Below are positions 40,726 to 49,645 of a DNA stretch of 64,000 nucleotides, in pieces. Source of the DNA: Tractidigestivibacter scatoligenes (GTDB lineage Bacteria > Actinomycetota > Coriobacteriia > Coriobacteriales > Atopobiaceae); NCBI RefSeq assembly GCF_001494635.1, contig NZ_LOJF01000001.1, forward strand, positions 1 through 64,000, read 5' to 3'. A program made the position numbers and the translations under genes. A model generated the notes under the pieces. It ran no database searches. It saw only the letters and a program-made list of their open reading frames with translations, and was not told the DNA's origin. Positions within the stretch are counted from its first letter, which is position 1, and each line of letters starts with the position of its first letter.

Positions 40726-40823
40726 GAAAGTGAACACGTTTTCAATTACGCATGCGCGAAGGCCTCGTTCAACAGGGCCTTTGTCGCATGGCAGACCCAC
40801 CCATTGAAATCGTGTTCACTTTC
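40726..40823. repeat. Hairpin element C (98 bp, GTGAACACG type)
   Basis: 21-bp arms at 40726-40746 (GAAAGTGAACACGTTTTCAA) and 40803-40823 with one mismatch. Loop contains TTCAACAGGGCCTTTGTCGC. Lies about 105 bp upstream of the orphan nuclease-like gene. Confidence 0.92.
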
Positions 40824-40928
40824 CAGAGAGGGGTTGAGGGCGGGGTTGGCGTAGGCTCTCAGAACACGCCAGAACGCGCGGCAGGCGCACCGAGAGACAC
40901 CGGGAATCCACTGTCCGGGGAGGTCGGG

Positions 40929-42107
40929 ATGAGAATAACGTTCAACAAGCTCACCGCCCTGCACATCCTCCGCGTATGGCGAAGTTCGGGGCGCACGCTC
41001 ACCGCGGACCGCCACGGCCTCGAGACATCCATGGTCGCACCGGGGAGGTATTGGACGCGGCGGCGTATTAACGCGTGCCTGGAATCCGTGGGCACCAGTC
41101 TTTCCAGCGTGCACGGGCGTGTCCAGGTGATGGTCCCCCGGCCTGGCGCACGCATTCGCTCTCGGACCGCGAGAAACACTGTATACGCGCGCGGCTTACC
41201 GGCGGCCCCCATCACCGAACTGAACAGCACGGTTCGAATTCCCCGCCCCGAGCTGCTCTTTATTGAACTTGGAACCATCATGTCCCCAATCGCGCAGCTT
41301 CTTGTGGGGCTCGAGCTGTGCGGGCGGTTCTCGCGCGACGCACGCGACCCGCGCGACGGCACCACTACATTCGGCATCAAGCCAATAACCACTGCAGATA
41401 AAATTCGGTCGTATGTCTCGGCGGTTCATGATCTTGCGGGACTCGAGCAGAGCCGTAGGGTAGCAGAGTGGCTCATGGACGAGGCGTGGTCTCCGCAGGA
41501 GGCGCTTCTCAACGGGCTTGCGCGCATGCCGCTTCACGAGCTTGGATATGAGCTTGGGGAGTTGCAGCTTAATCCTAGGTTTATTGTGCGTGGGCCGCTC
41601 CTCTCGCTTGTGGACAAGAAGAGTCGCGTTCCCGACTCGCTCGTGAGAGATACCCACGTTGGTTTCAACTATGATGGCGGACCCCACTTTGGAGAGGATG
41701 CTCCCGACATGGCTGGGACCGGACTTCTCGACAGCAATACGGCTACTAACATGCGCAAGGCGGTCGTTGCCGACAAGCGCCGCGACCGCGACCTGCTGGT
41801 GCAGGGGCTCGCGATTCTCCCCGTGACCAAGGAAGACTTCTACGATTCCGGCGGCATTGACCGCGTAATGCTGCAGGCGATGTCACTTCTCGAGCGCATT
41901 GACCAGCGCGACTACTCGAAGCACAGACGCGTGCTGAGAAGGCCGAAGCTTGCGGAGGAGCGACAGCGACTCATCTGGTCGATGCTTCCGGGGCGGCGTG
42001 GAAGGGAGCTAAGCCAGGAACTGGCCAGGCGCGAGCCGCCCGAGGCAACGGTCGAGGATTACGACATCACGTTTGATAATGGCAAGATGACAATAAAGCG
42101 CATGTAG
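40929..42107 (+). CDS. Orphan protein with Vsr/DUF559-like endonuclease signature
   Basis: 392 aa, not assignable to a named gene. The C-terminal third has VGFNYDGGPHF (about 244-254) and then DKRRDRDLLVQGLAILPVTKEDF (positions about 282-304 in outline), the YDG..H / D..RD..L...G pattern of Vsr/DUF559-type PD-(D/E)XK nucleases. The middle segment PELLFIELGTIMSPIAQLLV resembles AbiEi-like or coriobacterial orphan families. ATG 40929 follows GGGGAGG. Flanked by hairpins C and B of the same stem type. The RBS and coding bias look genuine; biochemical role unknown. Confidence 0.7.
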   Translation: MRITFNKLTALHILRVWRSSGRTLTADRHGLETSMVAPGRYWTRRRINACLESVGTSLSSVHGRVQVMVPRPGARIRSRTARNTVYARGLPAAPITELNSTVRIPRPELLFIELGTIMSPIAQLLVGLELCGRFSRDARDPRDGTTTFGIKPITTADKIRSYVSAVHDLAGLEQSRRVAEWLMDEAWSPQEALLNGLARMPLHELGYELGELQLNPRFIVRGPLLSLVDKKSRVPDSLVRDTHVGFNYDGGPHFGEDAPDMAGTGLLDSNTATNMRKAVVADKRRDRDLLVQGLAILPVTKEDFYDSGGIDRVMLQAMSLLERIDQRDYSKHRRVLRRPKLAEERQRLIWSMLPGRRGRELSQELARREPPEATVEDYDITFDNGKMTIKRM

Positions 42108-42253
42108 AGCGTAGCATGCGGGCACGAGAAGGCCGCCGCGGCTCGTTTGCTGCGAGCGCCCGGCGGCCGGGCCTCCGGCTGGGCGGCGACCCCAGGCCTC
42201 GGCTCGAGGCCCAAGCTCCGGCCTAAGCCCCGCCCCCTCCCGGCCTCCTCCCG

Positions 42254-42362
42254 GCCCGAAAAAGTGAACACGTTTTCAATGACGGCGCTTTTGCACTTCT
42301 CGCCAACAGGGATTTTGCCGCGGGACACCGCATGGGATTGAATTCGTGTTCACTTTTCGGGC
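42254..42362. repeat. Hairpin element B (109 bp, GTGAACACG type)
   Basis: Arms of about 26 nt at 42254-42280 and 42337-42362 with one A indel and a TT/AA mismatch; outer part GCCCGAAAAGTGAACACG. Loop contains CTCGCCAACAGGGATTTTGC. Occupies the 374-bp gap between the nuclease-like and beta-lactamase-fold genes; the rest of that gap is GC-rich and empty. Confidence 0.9.
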
Positions 42363-42481
42363 CTTGGGCGAGGGGCGCTGACGGGCTGGCGCGGTGCTGC
42401 TACGCTGTCCGCTGCGCAACGCCACCGCGCAACACCGCGGCGCGCAAAACGCACTACCCAACCACTGAGAGGAACCGTCGC

Positions 42482-43306
42482 ATGACCCCACAGATCCACC
42501 TGCACGTCCTGGCATCGGGCTCGAAGGGCAACGCTGCCGTGGTCGAAGGCCCCACGGGCAGCGTGCTCATCGACGACGGCATCGCCCGCCGCACGCTCTT
42601 TGCGCGCGCCAGCGAGCTGGGCGTCGACATGGGCGACGTCCGCGCGGTCCTTCTCACCCACGAGCACACCGATCACGTCTCTGGCCTGCCGGTCTTTGCC
42701 AACCACTTTGACGGCCCGCTCTTCGCGACGGCCGGCACCATCGCCGCGCGCGAACGCCTCTCGCAGCTCCCGTTTGAGGTCATCAATCACATGGACGCGC
42801 TCGAGCTGTGCGGCATGCACGTGACCGTCTTCCCCACCAGCCACGACGTGGCGGACCCGGTGGGCTTTCGCTTCGCGACCACGGACGAGAACGGCGAGCT
42901 TGCGGACGCCCTGGGCTACTGCACCGACACGGGCGTGCTTACCGACGACGCCGGCCAGGCGCTCACCGGCTGCCGCGTGCTCGCGCTCGAGTCCAACCAC
43001 GACGAGCGCATGCTTGCCACGGGCCCCTACCCCGGCTACCTCAAGCAGCGCATCCACGGTCGCCAGGGGCACCTCTCTAACGCCCAGGCAGCCGACGCGC
43101 TGCAGGACCTTGTGACCAACGAGACCGAGGTCATCGTGGGTATGCACCTCTCGCACGAGAACAACCGACCCAGCGTTGCGGTGCGCACGCTGGCCGCCGC
43201 CGTGGGCGCCGAGGCAACCAACGAGACGTTCACGGAGGCGCGCACGCCCGACGGCCACCTGACCGTCTGCGTCTCTGCCCAGGACGCGCCGCTCTCGGTG
43301 TGGTAA
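42482..43306 (+). CDS. Metallo-beta-lactamase-fold hydrolase (YycJ/WalJ-like)
   Basis: 274 aa. Starts HVLASGSKGNAAVVE, the SGSxGN beginning of the YycJ subfamily, then the metal motif LLTHEHTDHVSG, PTSHDVADPVGF and GYCTDTG, and ALESNHDERML. Members are probable 5'-3' exonucleases linked to cell-wall control. It precedes a two-component system, echoing the walRK-yycJ arrangement. ATG 42482 with GAGAGGAAC; the upstream in-frame extension comes from hairpin B. Confidence 0.87.
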   Translation: MTPQIHLHVLASGSKGNAAVVEGPTGSVLIDDGIARRTLFARASELGVDMGDVRAVLLTHEHTDHVSGLPVFANHFDGPLFATAGTIAARERLSQLPFEVINHMDALELCGMHVTVFPTSHDVADPVGFRFATTDENGELADALGYCTDTGVLTDDAGQALTGCRVLALESNHDERMLATGPYPGYLKQRIHGRQGHLSNAQAADALQDLVTNETEVIVGMHLSHENNRPSVAVRTLAAAVGAEATNETFTEARTPDGHLTVCVSAQDAPLSVW

Positions 43307-43437
43307 GTGTGATGTGGTAACGTGCCGCGCAGGAGTCGCGACCGCCGGGGCCGCACCGCCGGAACGCCCGCCGCGCGACCGCGCGACCGCGCGACCGCCG
43401 CGACACCACGCAATCGCCGCACAACCGGGGAGGCGCC

Positions 43438-44115
43438 ATGCGCATTCTGCTCGTCGAGGACAACGCAGACATAGTTCGCACGCTCACGGAGCTCCTCCGC
43501 TCCGAGGGCTACAACGTCGAGGCAACGCCCAGCCAAGATGGCGCCATAACCCTGGGCACGCGTGTCGAGAAGCCCTTTGACCTCGTGCTTCTCGACGTCA
43601 CGCTGGAGCAGGGCAACGGATTCGCCGTGTGCGGCGCGCTCAAGGAGGCCCGCCCGCACCTGCCCGTAATCTTTCTCACCGCCTCGGACGACGAGTTCAA
43701 CACCGTTGCCGGCCTCTCGATGGGCGCCGACGACTACATTGCCAAGCCCTTCCGGCCGCGCGAGCTGCTCGCCCGCATTCGCACCGTGCTGCGGCGCTCG
43801 CAGCCCACGCAGCACCTGCTGCACCTGGGCAGCGTCATCGTTGATCCCGCCCGCGCACGCGCGACCAAGGACGGTCGCGAGCTGGACCTCTCGGCCGTCG
43901 AGTACCGCCTGCTGCTGCTCTTTGCAAGCAAGGCGGGCGGCATCGTCACGCGCGACATGATGCGCGAGGCGCTCTGGGAGGACTCCGGCGCCTATGTGGA
44001 GGAGAACACCCTCTCGGTCTACATTCGCCGCCTGCGCGACAAGATCGAGGACGATCCGGCAAACCCGCAGCTCATCCGTACCGTTCGCGGCATGGGCTAC
44101 CGCGCGGCGGAGTAG
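43438..44115 (+). CDS. OmpR-family response regulator
   Basis: 225 aa. Receiver domain with acidic pocket VEDN, phospho-acceptor Asp53 in VLLDVTLE, Thr in FLTAS and Lys in IAKPFRP. C-terminal winged helix (about 128-223) ends in YIRRLRDKIE and TVRGMGYR. ATG 43438 follows GGGGAGG. The next gene, 4 bp downstream, is the cognate histidine kinase, followed by an ABC transporter it probably controls. The 130-bp leader has (GCGCGACC)-type short repeats near 43372-43400. Confidence 0.93.
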   Translation: MRILLVEDNADIVRTLTELLRSEGYNVEATPSQDGAITLGTRVEKPFDLVLLDVTLEQGNGFAVCGALKEARPHLPVIFLTASDDEFNTVAGLSMGADDYIAKPFRPRELLARIRTVLRRSQPTQHLLHLGSVIVDPARARATKDGRELDLSAVEYRLLLLFASKAGGIVTRDMMREALWEDSGAYVEENTLSVYIRRLRDKIEDDPANPQLIRTVRGMGYRAAE

Positions 44116-44119
44116 CGCC

Positions 44120-45151
44120 ATGCCCCGCGATTCCAGGTTCATCGCCCTTCTCGGCATAGGTGCCGCCGCAACCGCAGCCCTCTGCGCCGGCGCCTGGCTG
44201 CAGGCTGGCCCAGCCGCGGCAGCATGGGTCGCCGCGTGCGGCATCGTTCTCGTTGCGCTTTTCGCCGTCTCGACCGCCCTGCGCTACCGCCGCATCGCCC
44301 AGCTCTCCGAGCGCCTGGACCGCGCGCTCTCCGGAGAGCGCAACGTGAGCTTCAGGGGCATGGGCGAGGGCGAGCTGGCCATTCTCGCCAGCCAGCTCGA
44401 CAAGACCGTGACGCGCCTGGTCGTGGCCAACGAGGAGCTTGAGGCCGAGAAGCACACGCTCGCCGACGCCCTGGCCGACATCTCCCACCAGCTGAGAACC
44501 CCGCTCACATCGCTTGGCATCGAGCTTGAGCTCATGCGCAAGGCGGCCGCGACGCCGGAGGACTCCCAGCGCGTGCGCGACTGCGGACGCATGCTCGAGC
44601 AGCTGCAGTGGCTCGTCTCGTCACTGCTCAAGCTCGCGCGCCTGGACGCTGGCGTGGTGCGTCTTGAGCGTCGCCGCGTCGACGTTGCCGCGCTGGCCAA
44701 GGCGGCGCAAGATCCGCTCGCCGTGGCCGCGGACCTCGCCGGCGTGACCTTCCAGGCGCGTGTGGAGCCCGGCTGCTCGTTCATGGGCGACGCCGCCTGG
44801 ACTCGCGAGGCGCTGACCAACGTGCTCAAGAACTGCGTGGAGCACACACCCGCCGGTGGCACCGTGCGCATTACCGCCCGCGAGGACACCGTGGCCTGCC
44901 GCATATGCGTGGAGGACACCGGACCAGGCATTGCCGAGAAGGACCTGCCCCACGTATTTGACCGCTTCTACCACGGCGCGGGCAACGCAACCCGTCGCGA
45001 CGAGGACGTGTGCAACCCCAGCGGCGTGGGGATTGGCCTCTCGCTCTCGCGGGCGCTGCTTGTTGCCCAGGGCGCCCAGATCACGGCCTCAAACGTGAGC
45101 CCCACCGGAGGCGCGCGGTTTGACCTGGTCTTTCCCAAGGTGACGGTTTAG
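44120..45151 (+). CDS. Sensor histidine kinase with minimal extracellular domain
   Basis: 343 aa. Two hydrophobic segments (about 7-28 and 33-54) with almost no extracellular loop, then a linker, the DHp helix with phospho-acceptor His123 in ISHQLRTPLTSL, and the catalytic domain (N box VLKNCVEHTP, G1 VEDTGPGI, F box HVFDRFYHG, G2 GVGIGLSLS). This 'intramembrane-sensing' layout resembles kinases that sense through a partner ABC transporter (BceS type). ATG 44120 starts 4 bp after the regulator stop. Confidence 0.9.
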   Translation: MPRDSRFIALLGIGAAATAALCAGAWLQAGPAAAAWVAACGIVLVALFAVSTALRYRRIAQLSERLDRALSGERNVSFRGMGEGELAILASQLDKTVTRLVVANEELEAEKHTLADALADISHQLRTPLTSLGIELELMRKAAATPEDSQRVRDCGRMLEQLQWLVSSLLKLARLDAGVVRLERRRVDVAALAKAAQDPLAVAADLAGVTFQARVEPGCSFMGDAAWTREALTNVLKNCVEHTPAGGTVRITAREDTVACRICVEDTGPGIAEKDLPHVFDRFYHGAGNATRRDEDVCNPSGVGIGLSLSRALLVAQGAQITASNVSPTGGARFDLVFPKVTV

Positions 45152-45227
45152 TCACGCGCGCGTCATGGCCGCGTGGGAGCGCGGGCGCACCATGGTGGCA
45201 CAACCACAGGCAATCGAGGGGAGCTCC

Positions 45228-45908
45228 ATGGACATCCTGAGCATCGAGCATCTCACCAAGGTCTACGGAACCGGGCCCGCCGCCGTACGGGCGCTTGACG
45301 ACGTGAGCCTTTCCATCGCGGCCGGCGAGTTTGTGGCCATCGTAGGCTCATCCGGCTCTGGCAAGTCGACGCTCATGCACCTCATGGGCGGCGTCGACCG
45401 TCCCACCTCGGGCACGGTGCGCATGAACGGCGAGGACGTGTACAAGCGCTCGGACGAGCAGCTCGCCGTCTTCCGCCGCCGCGAGGTGGGGCTGGTGTAC
45501 CAGTTCTACAACCTCATCCCCGTTCTGGACGTAGAGGAGAACATCACGCTTCCGGTGCGCATGGACGGCCGCAAGGTAAACGAGCAGCGCCTGGCCACGC
45601 TTGTCTCGTCGCTTGGCCTTAGGGGCTTCGAGCACCACTTGCCCAACCAGCTCTCCGGCGGCCAGCAGCAGCGCGTTGCCATTGGCCGGGCACTCATGAA
45701 CTCACCCGCCATCGTGCTTGCGGACGAGCCCACTGGCAACCTCGACTCCAAGAACTCGGCCGAGATCATGCGGCTTCTGCGTGCGTCCAACAAGGACCTG
45801 CACCAGACCCTCGTAGTAATCACGCACGATGAGGACGTGGCCCTCATGGCCCAGCGCGTGATTGCCATCGAGGACGGCCGCGTGGTCTCAGACGAGCGCA
45901 GGGGGTGA
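45228..45908 (+). CDS. ABC transporter ATP-binding protein (MacB/LolD/BceA type)
   Basis: 226 aa. Walker A GSSGSGKST, Q-loop VYQFYNLIPVL, signature LSGGQQQR, Walker B VLADEPTGNLD and H-loop ITHDEDVA, with D-loop SKNS. The FYNLIP variant is typical of ATPases that partner FtsX-like permeases. ATG 45228 follows GAGGGGAG. It overlaps the permease gene by 4 nt. Confidence 0.93.
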   Translation: MDILSIEHLTKVYGTGPAAVRALDDVSLSIAAGEFVAIVGSSGSGKSTLMHLMGGVDRPTSGTVRMNGEDVYKRSDEQLAVFRRREVGLVYQFYNLIPVLDVEENITLPVRMDGRKVNEQRLATLVSSLGLRGFEHHLPNQLSGGQQQRVAIGRALMNSPAIVLADEPTGNLDSKNSAEIMRLLRASNKDLHQTLVVITHDEDVALMAQRVIAIEDGRVVSDERRG

Positions 45909-48754
45909 GCGCGATGGGGGTCTTCGCAAGCTACACCCTACGGTCGCTCCGCAAGAACCGCACGCGCACCGTGGTCACCGTGATTGGCGTGATCCTCTCG
46001 ACGGCCCTGCTCACGGGCGTGGTGGCCACCGCCACGAGCGTCGCCGCAGCCCTTCTCGGCCGCACCATAGAGACCGAGGGCTCCTGGCAGGTTTACGACA
46101 GCCTCCAGCCGGCCGAGGCAGACTCGGCCCTTGGCCGGCTGGCGACAGAGACCAACGTGGCGACTGCCATGGATTCCCAGGTGGCAGGCTTTGCCTCGTA
46201 TGCGAGCGACGCGGACCTAAGCACCACGTTGCTTGCCATCCAGACCGCACCGCGGGTGCTGCGCGGCGGCGCAGACCAGGCGCGCAGCCTCACCGTGATG
46301 CCCACGGTGCGCTCCGGCCGCGAGCCCGAGGCGCCGGGCGAGGTCATGCTGCCTGTCACGTTCTCCGGCGTCACGCTCGCAGACGACGGCTCGGGCGCCA
46401 GCGCCGCCAGCGACGGCCCCATCGAGCTGGGGTCCACCGTCACGCTGCCGCTTGGCGCCACGCTCGGCGACGGCGACTCCCTCGGCACGCCTACGACCAC
46501 ACGCAGCTTCACCGTGGTGGGCTTCTACGTGCCCCAGCACTTCCTGAGAAACGACTTCACCGCCTTTGAGGAGGCCGGCGCCACCGCGATCGTCTCGCCA
46601 AACGACGTCTCGAACCCCGTCTTCACGCGCGTGTGGGTAAGCACGAGCGGCCTCTCCACGCGGGACGCGCTCAAGGGCTGGGCGGCCCCCATCTTTGGCG
46701 AGGAGGACTACTACCTCCACGGCCAGCTGCTGGCGCTCCAGGGAATGGCGAGCGACGAGAGCACCGTCATGGAGTCGCTGAGCGGCATGGTCGCCGTGAT
46801 TGGTGGGGTCATCGTGGTTGCAGCCATCGGGATGATTGGCAACTCATTCTCGATCTCGGTGGCCGAGCGCACGCGTCAGTTTGGCCTGCTCTCCTCGCTG
46901 GGCGCGTCAAAGCGCCAGCTGAGAAGGACGGTGCTCTTGGAGGCTGTGGCGATTGGCGTTGTGGGCATACCGGTGGGGCTCGCAGCCGGGCTGGCCGGGG
47001 TCGCGGCAATGCTCAGCAGCTCGGCGCGGGCGTTTGACGCCATGTTCCGCAGTTCGCTCTCGGGGACCGCCCAGGGCATTCCTCTGGTGATAAGCCCGGC
47101 TGTGGTTGCAGGCATGGCCGCTGCGTCATTCCTTGTGCTTCTCGCCAGCGCCTGGGCACCGGCGTGGCGGGCGAGCAGGGTCTCGGCGATCGACGCCATT
47201 CGCCAGCAGCAAGACATCAGGCTCTCCAAGCGGACCGAGCGCGCAATCGAGAAGGCCCAGGCCACCGGGAAGGCGCCGCGGGCGCCGCTGCTCGAGCGCA
47301 TCGCCGGGCTTCCCGGTCTTCTGGCAAGCAGGAACCTCTCGCGCTCCAGCTCGCGTGGCCGCACCGTCGTGGTGTCGCTCGCGCTCTCAGTTGTCCTCAT
47401 CGTGCTATCCGGCGCCATCTCGCTCTACATGGGGCGCGCCATGGATGTTGGCAGCGACCTCGGCGCCGTTGGGCGCTCTGATATCTCGCTCACCATCTAC
47501 AACAGGCAGGAAGCCGACCAGGGCACCGTATCCAAGGCAACCCTGGGCCTTGTGCGAGACGTGCAGGGCATATCAGGCCAGGTAGATGGCCTCACGTCCA
47601 GCTCGGCCATCGTGAACGGCGCCCTCGAGGTCACCCTTCCCGCCGGCAGCGTCTCTGCAGACGGCCGCGCGTTTCTCGCAGACTACTACGCTGGCGATAG
47701 CGGCGCCGCCGAGAACGGCTCGTACGCCGGTCCCATGCTCGTCTCGTTTGTGGATGACAACACCTGGGCCGAGCTCTGCAAGGAGGCCGGAGCAGGCAGC
47801 GCCACGACGACAGATGGCACGAGCATGCCGGCGCTGGCGCTCAACGTGCTGGCATGGATGGAATCGAACAGCGTGAGGACGGTTGCCCCGTACGGCACGC
47901 CTACCACCGCGACCGTCTACGAGCTGAGCGACGCGCAGTCGACCCTCCTGCTTGACTCCAACGGCGGTGCCTTGGTCCAGACGTGGGAGAACTCGGACGG
48001 CGGAGCGAGCGGGTCGCAGCGGCAGACCAGCATTGATGATGCGGCCGTGGATTCTGGCACCATCACCTTTGTGGGAACGCTCGACTCGCTTCCGGACCAG
48101 CTCGCCAACACGGGCCTCACGTCTTCCTCGATACTTCCCGTCATCATGCCGCGCTCGGCTCTCGAGGCGCGCCCCAATCTCTTCTCGGCAACAAGCATCG
48201 TGGTGCCGTTCTCGCTTGCTGAGGGCGCCGATCCCTTTGACGCGGGCAACGCCCTCGAAGCGGCAGCCGACGCCACGGTCAGCGACAACGCCACGGCATA
48301 CGTCAACAATAACGTGGCTCAAAACGAGATGACCGAGGCCATCGTTGGCCTCTTCAAGCTCCTGGTGACGATCTTCTCGGTGGTGTGCCTGCTCATCGCC
48401 GTTGCTAACGTGTTTAACACGCTCTCCACGAGCATCATCCTGCGCACGCGCGAGTTTGCCGTGCTACAGAGCGTGGGCCTGGGACCCAAGGGGTTCCGTC
48501 GCATGCTCGTGGCCGAGTGCGCAAGCTACGCGCTGCGCGGGCTTGGAATTGGCCTTGTCTTCTCGGTGGGCGTGGTCTGGCTCTTCTGGACTGCGCTGAG
48601 TTCCAGCGTGGGCCTCTCGTTCGAGCTGCCCTGGGGCTATGTGGCGGGGGCCGTTACGGGCGTGGTAGCGGTGCTGGGGCTCTCCGTTGCCTACGCGCTG
48701 CGCCGCAGCCACGCGCTGAACATCGTGGAGGCCCTCCGCGCCGACGCAATCTAG
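45905..48754 (+). CDS. FtsX-like ABC transporter permease
   Basis: 949 aa. An N-terminal helix (about 20-40), a large extracellular domain, three helices near 295-420, a second N-domain helix near 490-515, another extracellular domain, and three terminal helices (about 815-945). This is two fused FtsX repeats, the duplicated permease form. GTG start overlaps the ATPase stop (GTGAGC); an ATG three codons later is possible. With the kinase and regulator it likely forms an antimicrobial-peptide or envelope-stress detoxification module. Confidence 0.9.
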   Translation: MSAMGVFASYTLRSLRKNRTRTVVTVIGVILSTALLTGVVATATSVAAALLGRTIETEGSWQVYDSLQPAEADSALGRLATETNVATAMDSQVAGFASYASDADLSTTLLAIQTAPRVLRGGADQARSLTVMPTVRSGREPEAPGEVMLPVTFSGVTLADDGSGASAASDGPIELGSTVTLPLGATLGDGDSLGTPTTTRSFTVVGFYVPQHFLRNDFTAFEEAGATAIVSPNDVSNPVFTRVWVSTSGLSTRDALKGWAAPIFGEEDYYLHGQLLALQGMASDESTVMESLSGMVAVIGGVIVVAAIGMIGNSFSISVAERTRQFGLLSSLGASKRQLRRTVLLEAVAIGVVGIPVGLAAGLAGVAAMLSSSARAFDAMFRSSLSGTAQGIPLVISPAVVAGMAAASFLVLLASAWAPAWRASRVSAIDAIRQQQDIRLSKRTERAIEKAQATGKAPRAPLLERIAGLPGLLASRNLSRSSSRGRTVVVSLALSVVLIVLSGAISLYMGRAMDVGSDLGAVGRSDISLTIYNRQEADQGTVSKATLGLVRDVQGISGQVDGLTSSSAIVNGALEVTLPAGSVSADGRAFLADYYAGDSGAAENGSYAGPMLVSFVDDNTWAELCKEAGAGSATTTDGTSMPALALNVLAWMESNSVRTVAPYGTPTTATVYELSDAQSTLLLDSNGGALVQTWENSDGGASGSQRQTSIDDAAVDSGTITFVGTLDSLPDQLANTGLTSSSILPVIMPRSALEARPNLFSATSIVVPFSLAEGADPFDAGNALEAAADATVSDNATAYVNNNVAQNEMTEAIVGLFKLLVTIFSVVCLLIAVANVFNTLSTSIILRTREFAVLQSVGLGPKGFRRMLVAECASYALRGLGIGLVFSVGVVWLFWTALSSSVGLSFELPWGYVAGAVTGVVAVLGLSVAYALRRSHALNIVEALRADAI

Positions 48755-48792
48755 CCCCCTCCCCCCTCCCCTCTCCCCTCAATCCGTTCTCT

Positions 48793-48860
48793 AGCGGAAT
48801 TTGAGAATTGAGATTCTCGCCAACTGGGCAAACGTTGACTCCGATTCTCAGAAACCGCTA
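48793..48860. repeat. Hairpin element G (68 bp)
   Basis: TAGCGG and TGAGAAT segments (48793-48809) pair with their complements (48844-48860) around a 4-nt internal loop. Plus-strand loop CTCGCCAACTGGGCAAACGT shares its first half with element A and its second half with H and D. Lies between the converging permease and hsp20 genes. Confidence 0.8.
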
Positions 48861-48900
48861 AAGAAGGAGATGGGGAGGAGCCAAGAAAGGCCTCGCAACA

Positions 48901-48929
48901 CAAAAGCGCCCCGGCCGAAACCGGGGCGC
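48901..48929 (-). terminator. Rho-independent terminator of hsp20
   Basis: GCGCCCCGG (48906-48914) and CCGGGGCGC (48921-48929) form a 9-bp stem; on the minus strand it is followed by TTTTG. Located 50 bp after the hsp20 stop. Confidence 0.85.
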
Positions 48930-48980
48930 GTACTTGGGGCCTTGGCGAGGGATGGGTGCCGGCCCGACTGTTGGTTGCAG

Positions 48981-49406
48981 CTAGTCGATGGAGACCTTGG
49001 TGACGTTGGCCTTCTCGGACTGCTTGGGGACGTTCACGGTAAGAACACCGCCCTCAAGCTTGCCCGTGATGCCCGTAGTCGCAGCGTCCTTCAGATAGAC
49101 GCCACGCGTGGCGCTCCACTCGCTGGTCTCCTTGTGGAGGTAGTTCTTGCCCTTCTCCTCGTCGGACTCCTTCTTGTCCACCGAAATGGAGAGCCTGCCC
49201 TCGTTGAGCTCGACGTCGACCTCGTCCTTCTTGACGCCCGGGAGCTCGGCGGTGACCACGTAGCTATCACCCGCGTCCTCGACGTTCATCTTGAAGGCAA
49301 GGTCACCGTCGGTGGTTGCCAGCGGAGCGAAGAAGTCATCAAACGCGCCGAACGGCCAGCTGGAAAGGGCCCTTGCGTACCTGTCATACGGAATCATGCT
49401 TGCCAT
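48981..49406 (-). CDS. Small heat-shock protein, Hsp20/alpha-crystallin family
   Basis: About 141 aa. N-terminal aromatic-rich arm (PFGAFDDFF), alpha-crystallin domain at about 40-130 with VVTAELPGVKKDEVDVEL and RGVYLKD, and the family GVLTVNVPK near the end followed by a short tail. ATP-independent holdase that feeds ClpB/DnaK, both encoded nearby. ATG 49406 is selected over an upstream ATG because CAAGGAGTTGAG lies just before it. Confidence 0.93.
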   Translation of the reverse strand: MASMIPYDRYARALSSWPFGAFDDFFAPLATTDGDLAFKMNVEDAGDSYVVTAELPGVKKDEVDVELNEGRLSISVDKKESDEEKGKNYLHKETSEWSATRGVYLKDAATTGITGKLEGGVLTVNVPKQSEKANVTKVSID

Positions 49407-49410
49407 GATG

Positions 49411-49534
49411 CTCAACTCCTTGAGACGAGCGGACGCCTCTTTGCGGCGCCCTTGGTGTTCGCTGGTATATGTTCCCGACATCCGATTTATTAAACGCACG
49501 AGAAAAGATTTTCTCAGTGTCTACGACTTAGATT
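49411..49534 (-). promoter_or_regulatory. hsp20 control region: SD-loop hairpin, palindrome and ACTTAGAT motif
   Basis: Three elements. (1) Minus strand CTCAAGGAGTTGAG (49411-49424): 5-bp stem with the Shine-Dalgarno GGAG in the loop. (2) Palindrome GAGAAAA-GA-TTTTCTC (49500-49515). (3) ACTTAGATT on the plus strand (49526-49534), the same word found upstream of clpB and dnaK. A minus-strand TAATAA near 49490 could be the -10. Confidence 0.5.
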
Positions 49535-49645
49535 TTGTCCCTGCGCACGTCACCGTCACAATGAACGCACACAGCTGGTTAGCAGACCTTACGTGCTCTA
49601 TGATGTTGGTATTGCCGTGCAGACCGCAACCGGAGGCACGAACAC

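Larger units (their letters stand above)
40224..40928. other. Gene-free divergent region carrying hairpins A and C
   Basis: 705 bp between tilS and the orphan nuclease-like gene. Besides hairpins A and C it holds about 280 bp (40442-40725) of lower-GC sequence. A minus frame there includes WRENVRRGLREKYHRFAT and reads into hairpin A; it has no start with a ribosome-binding site and may be a gene remnant. No confident gene. Confidence 0.5.
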
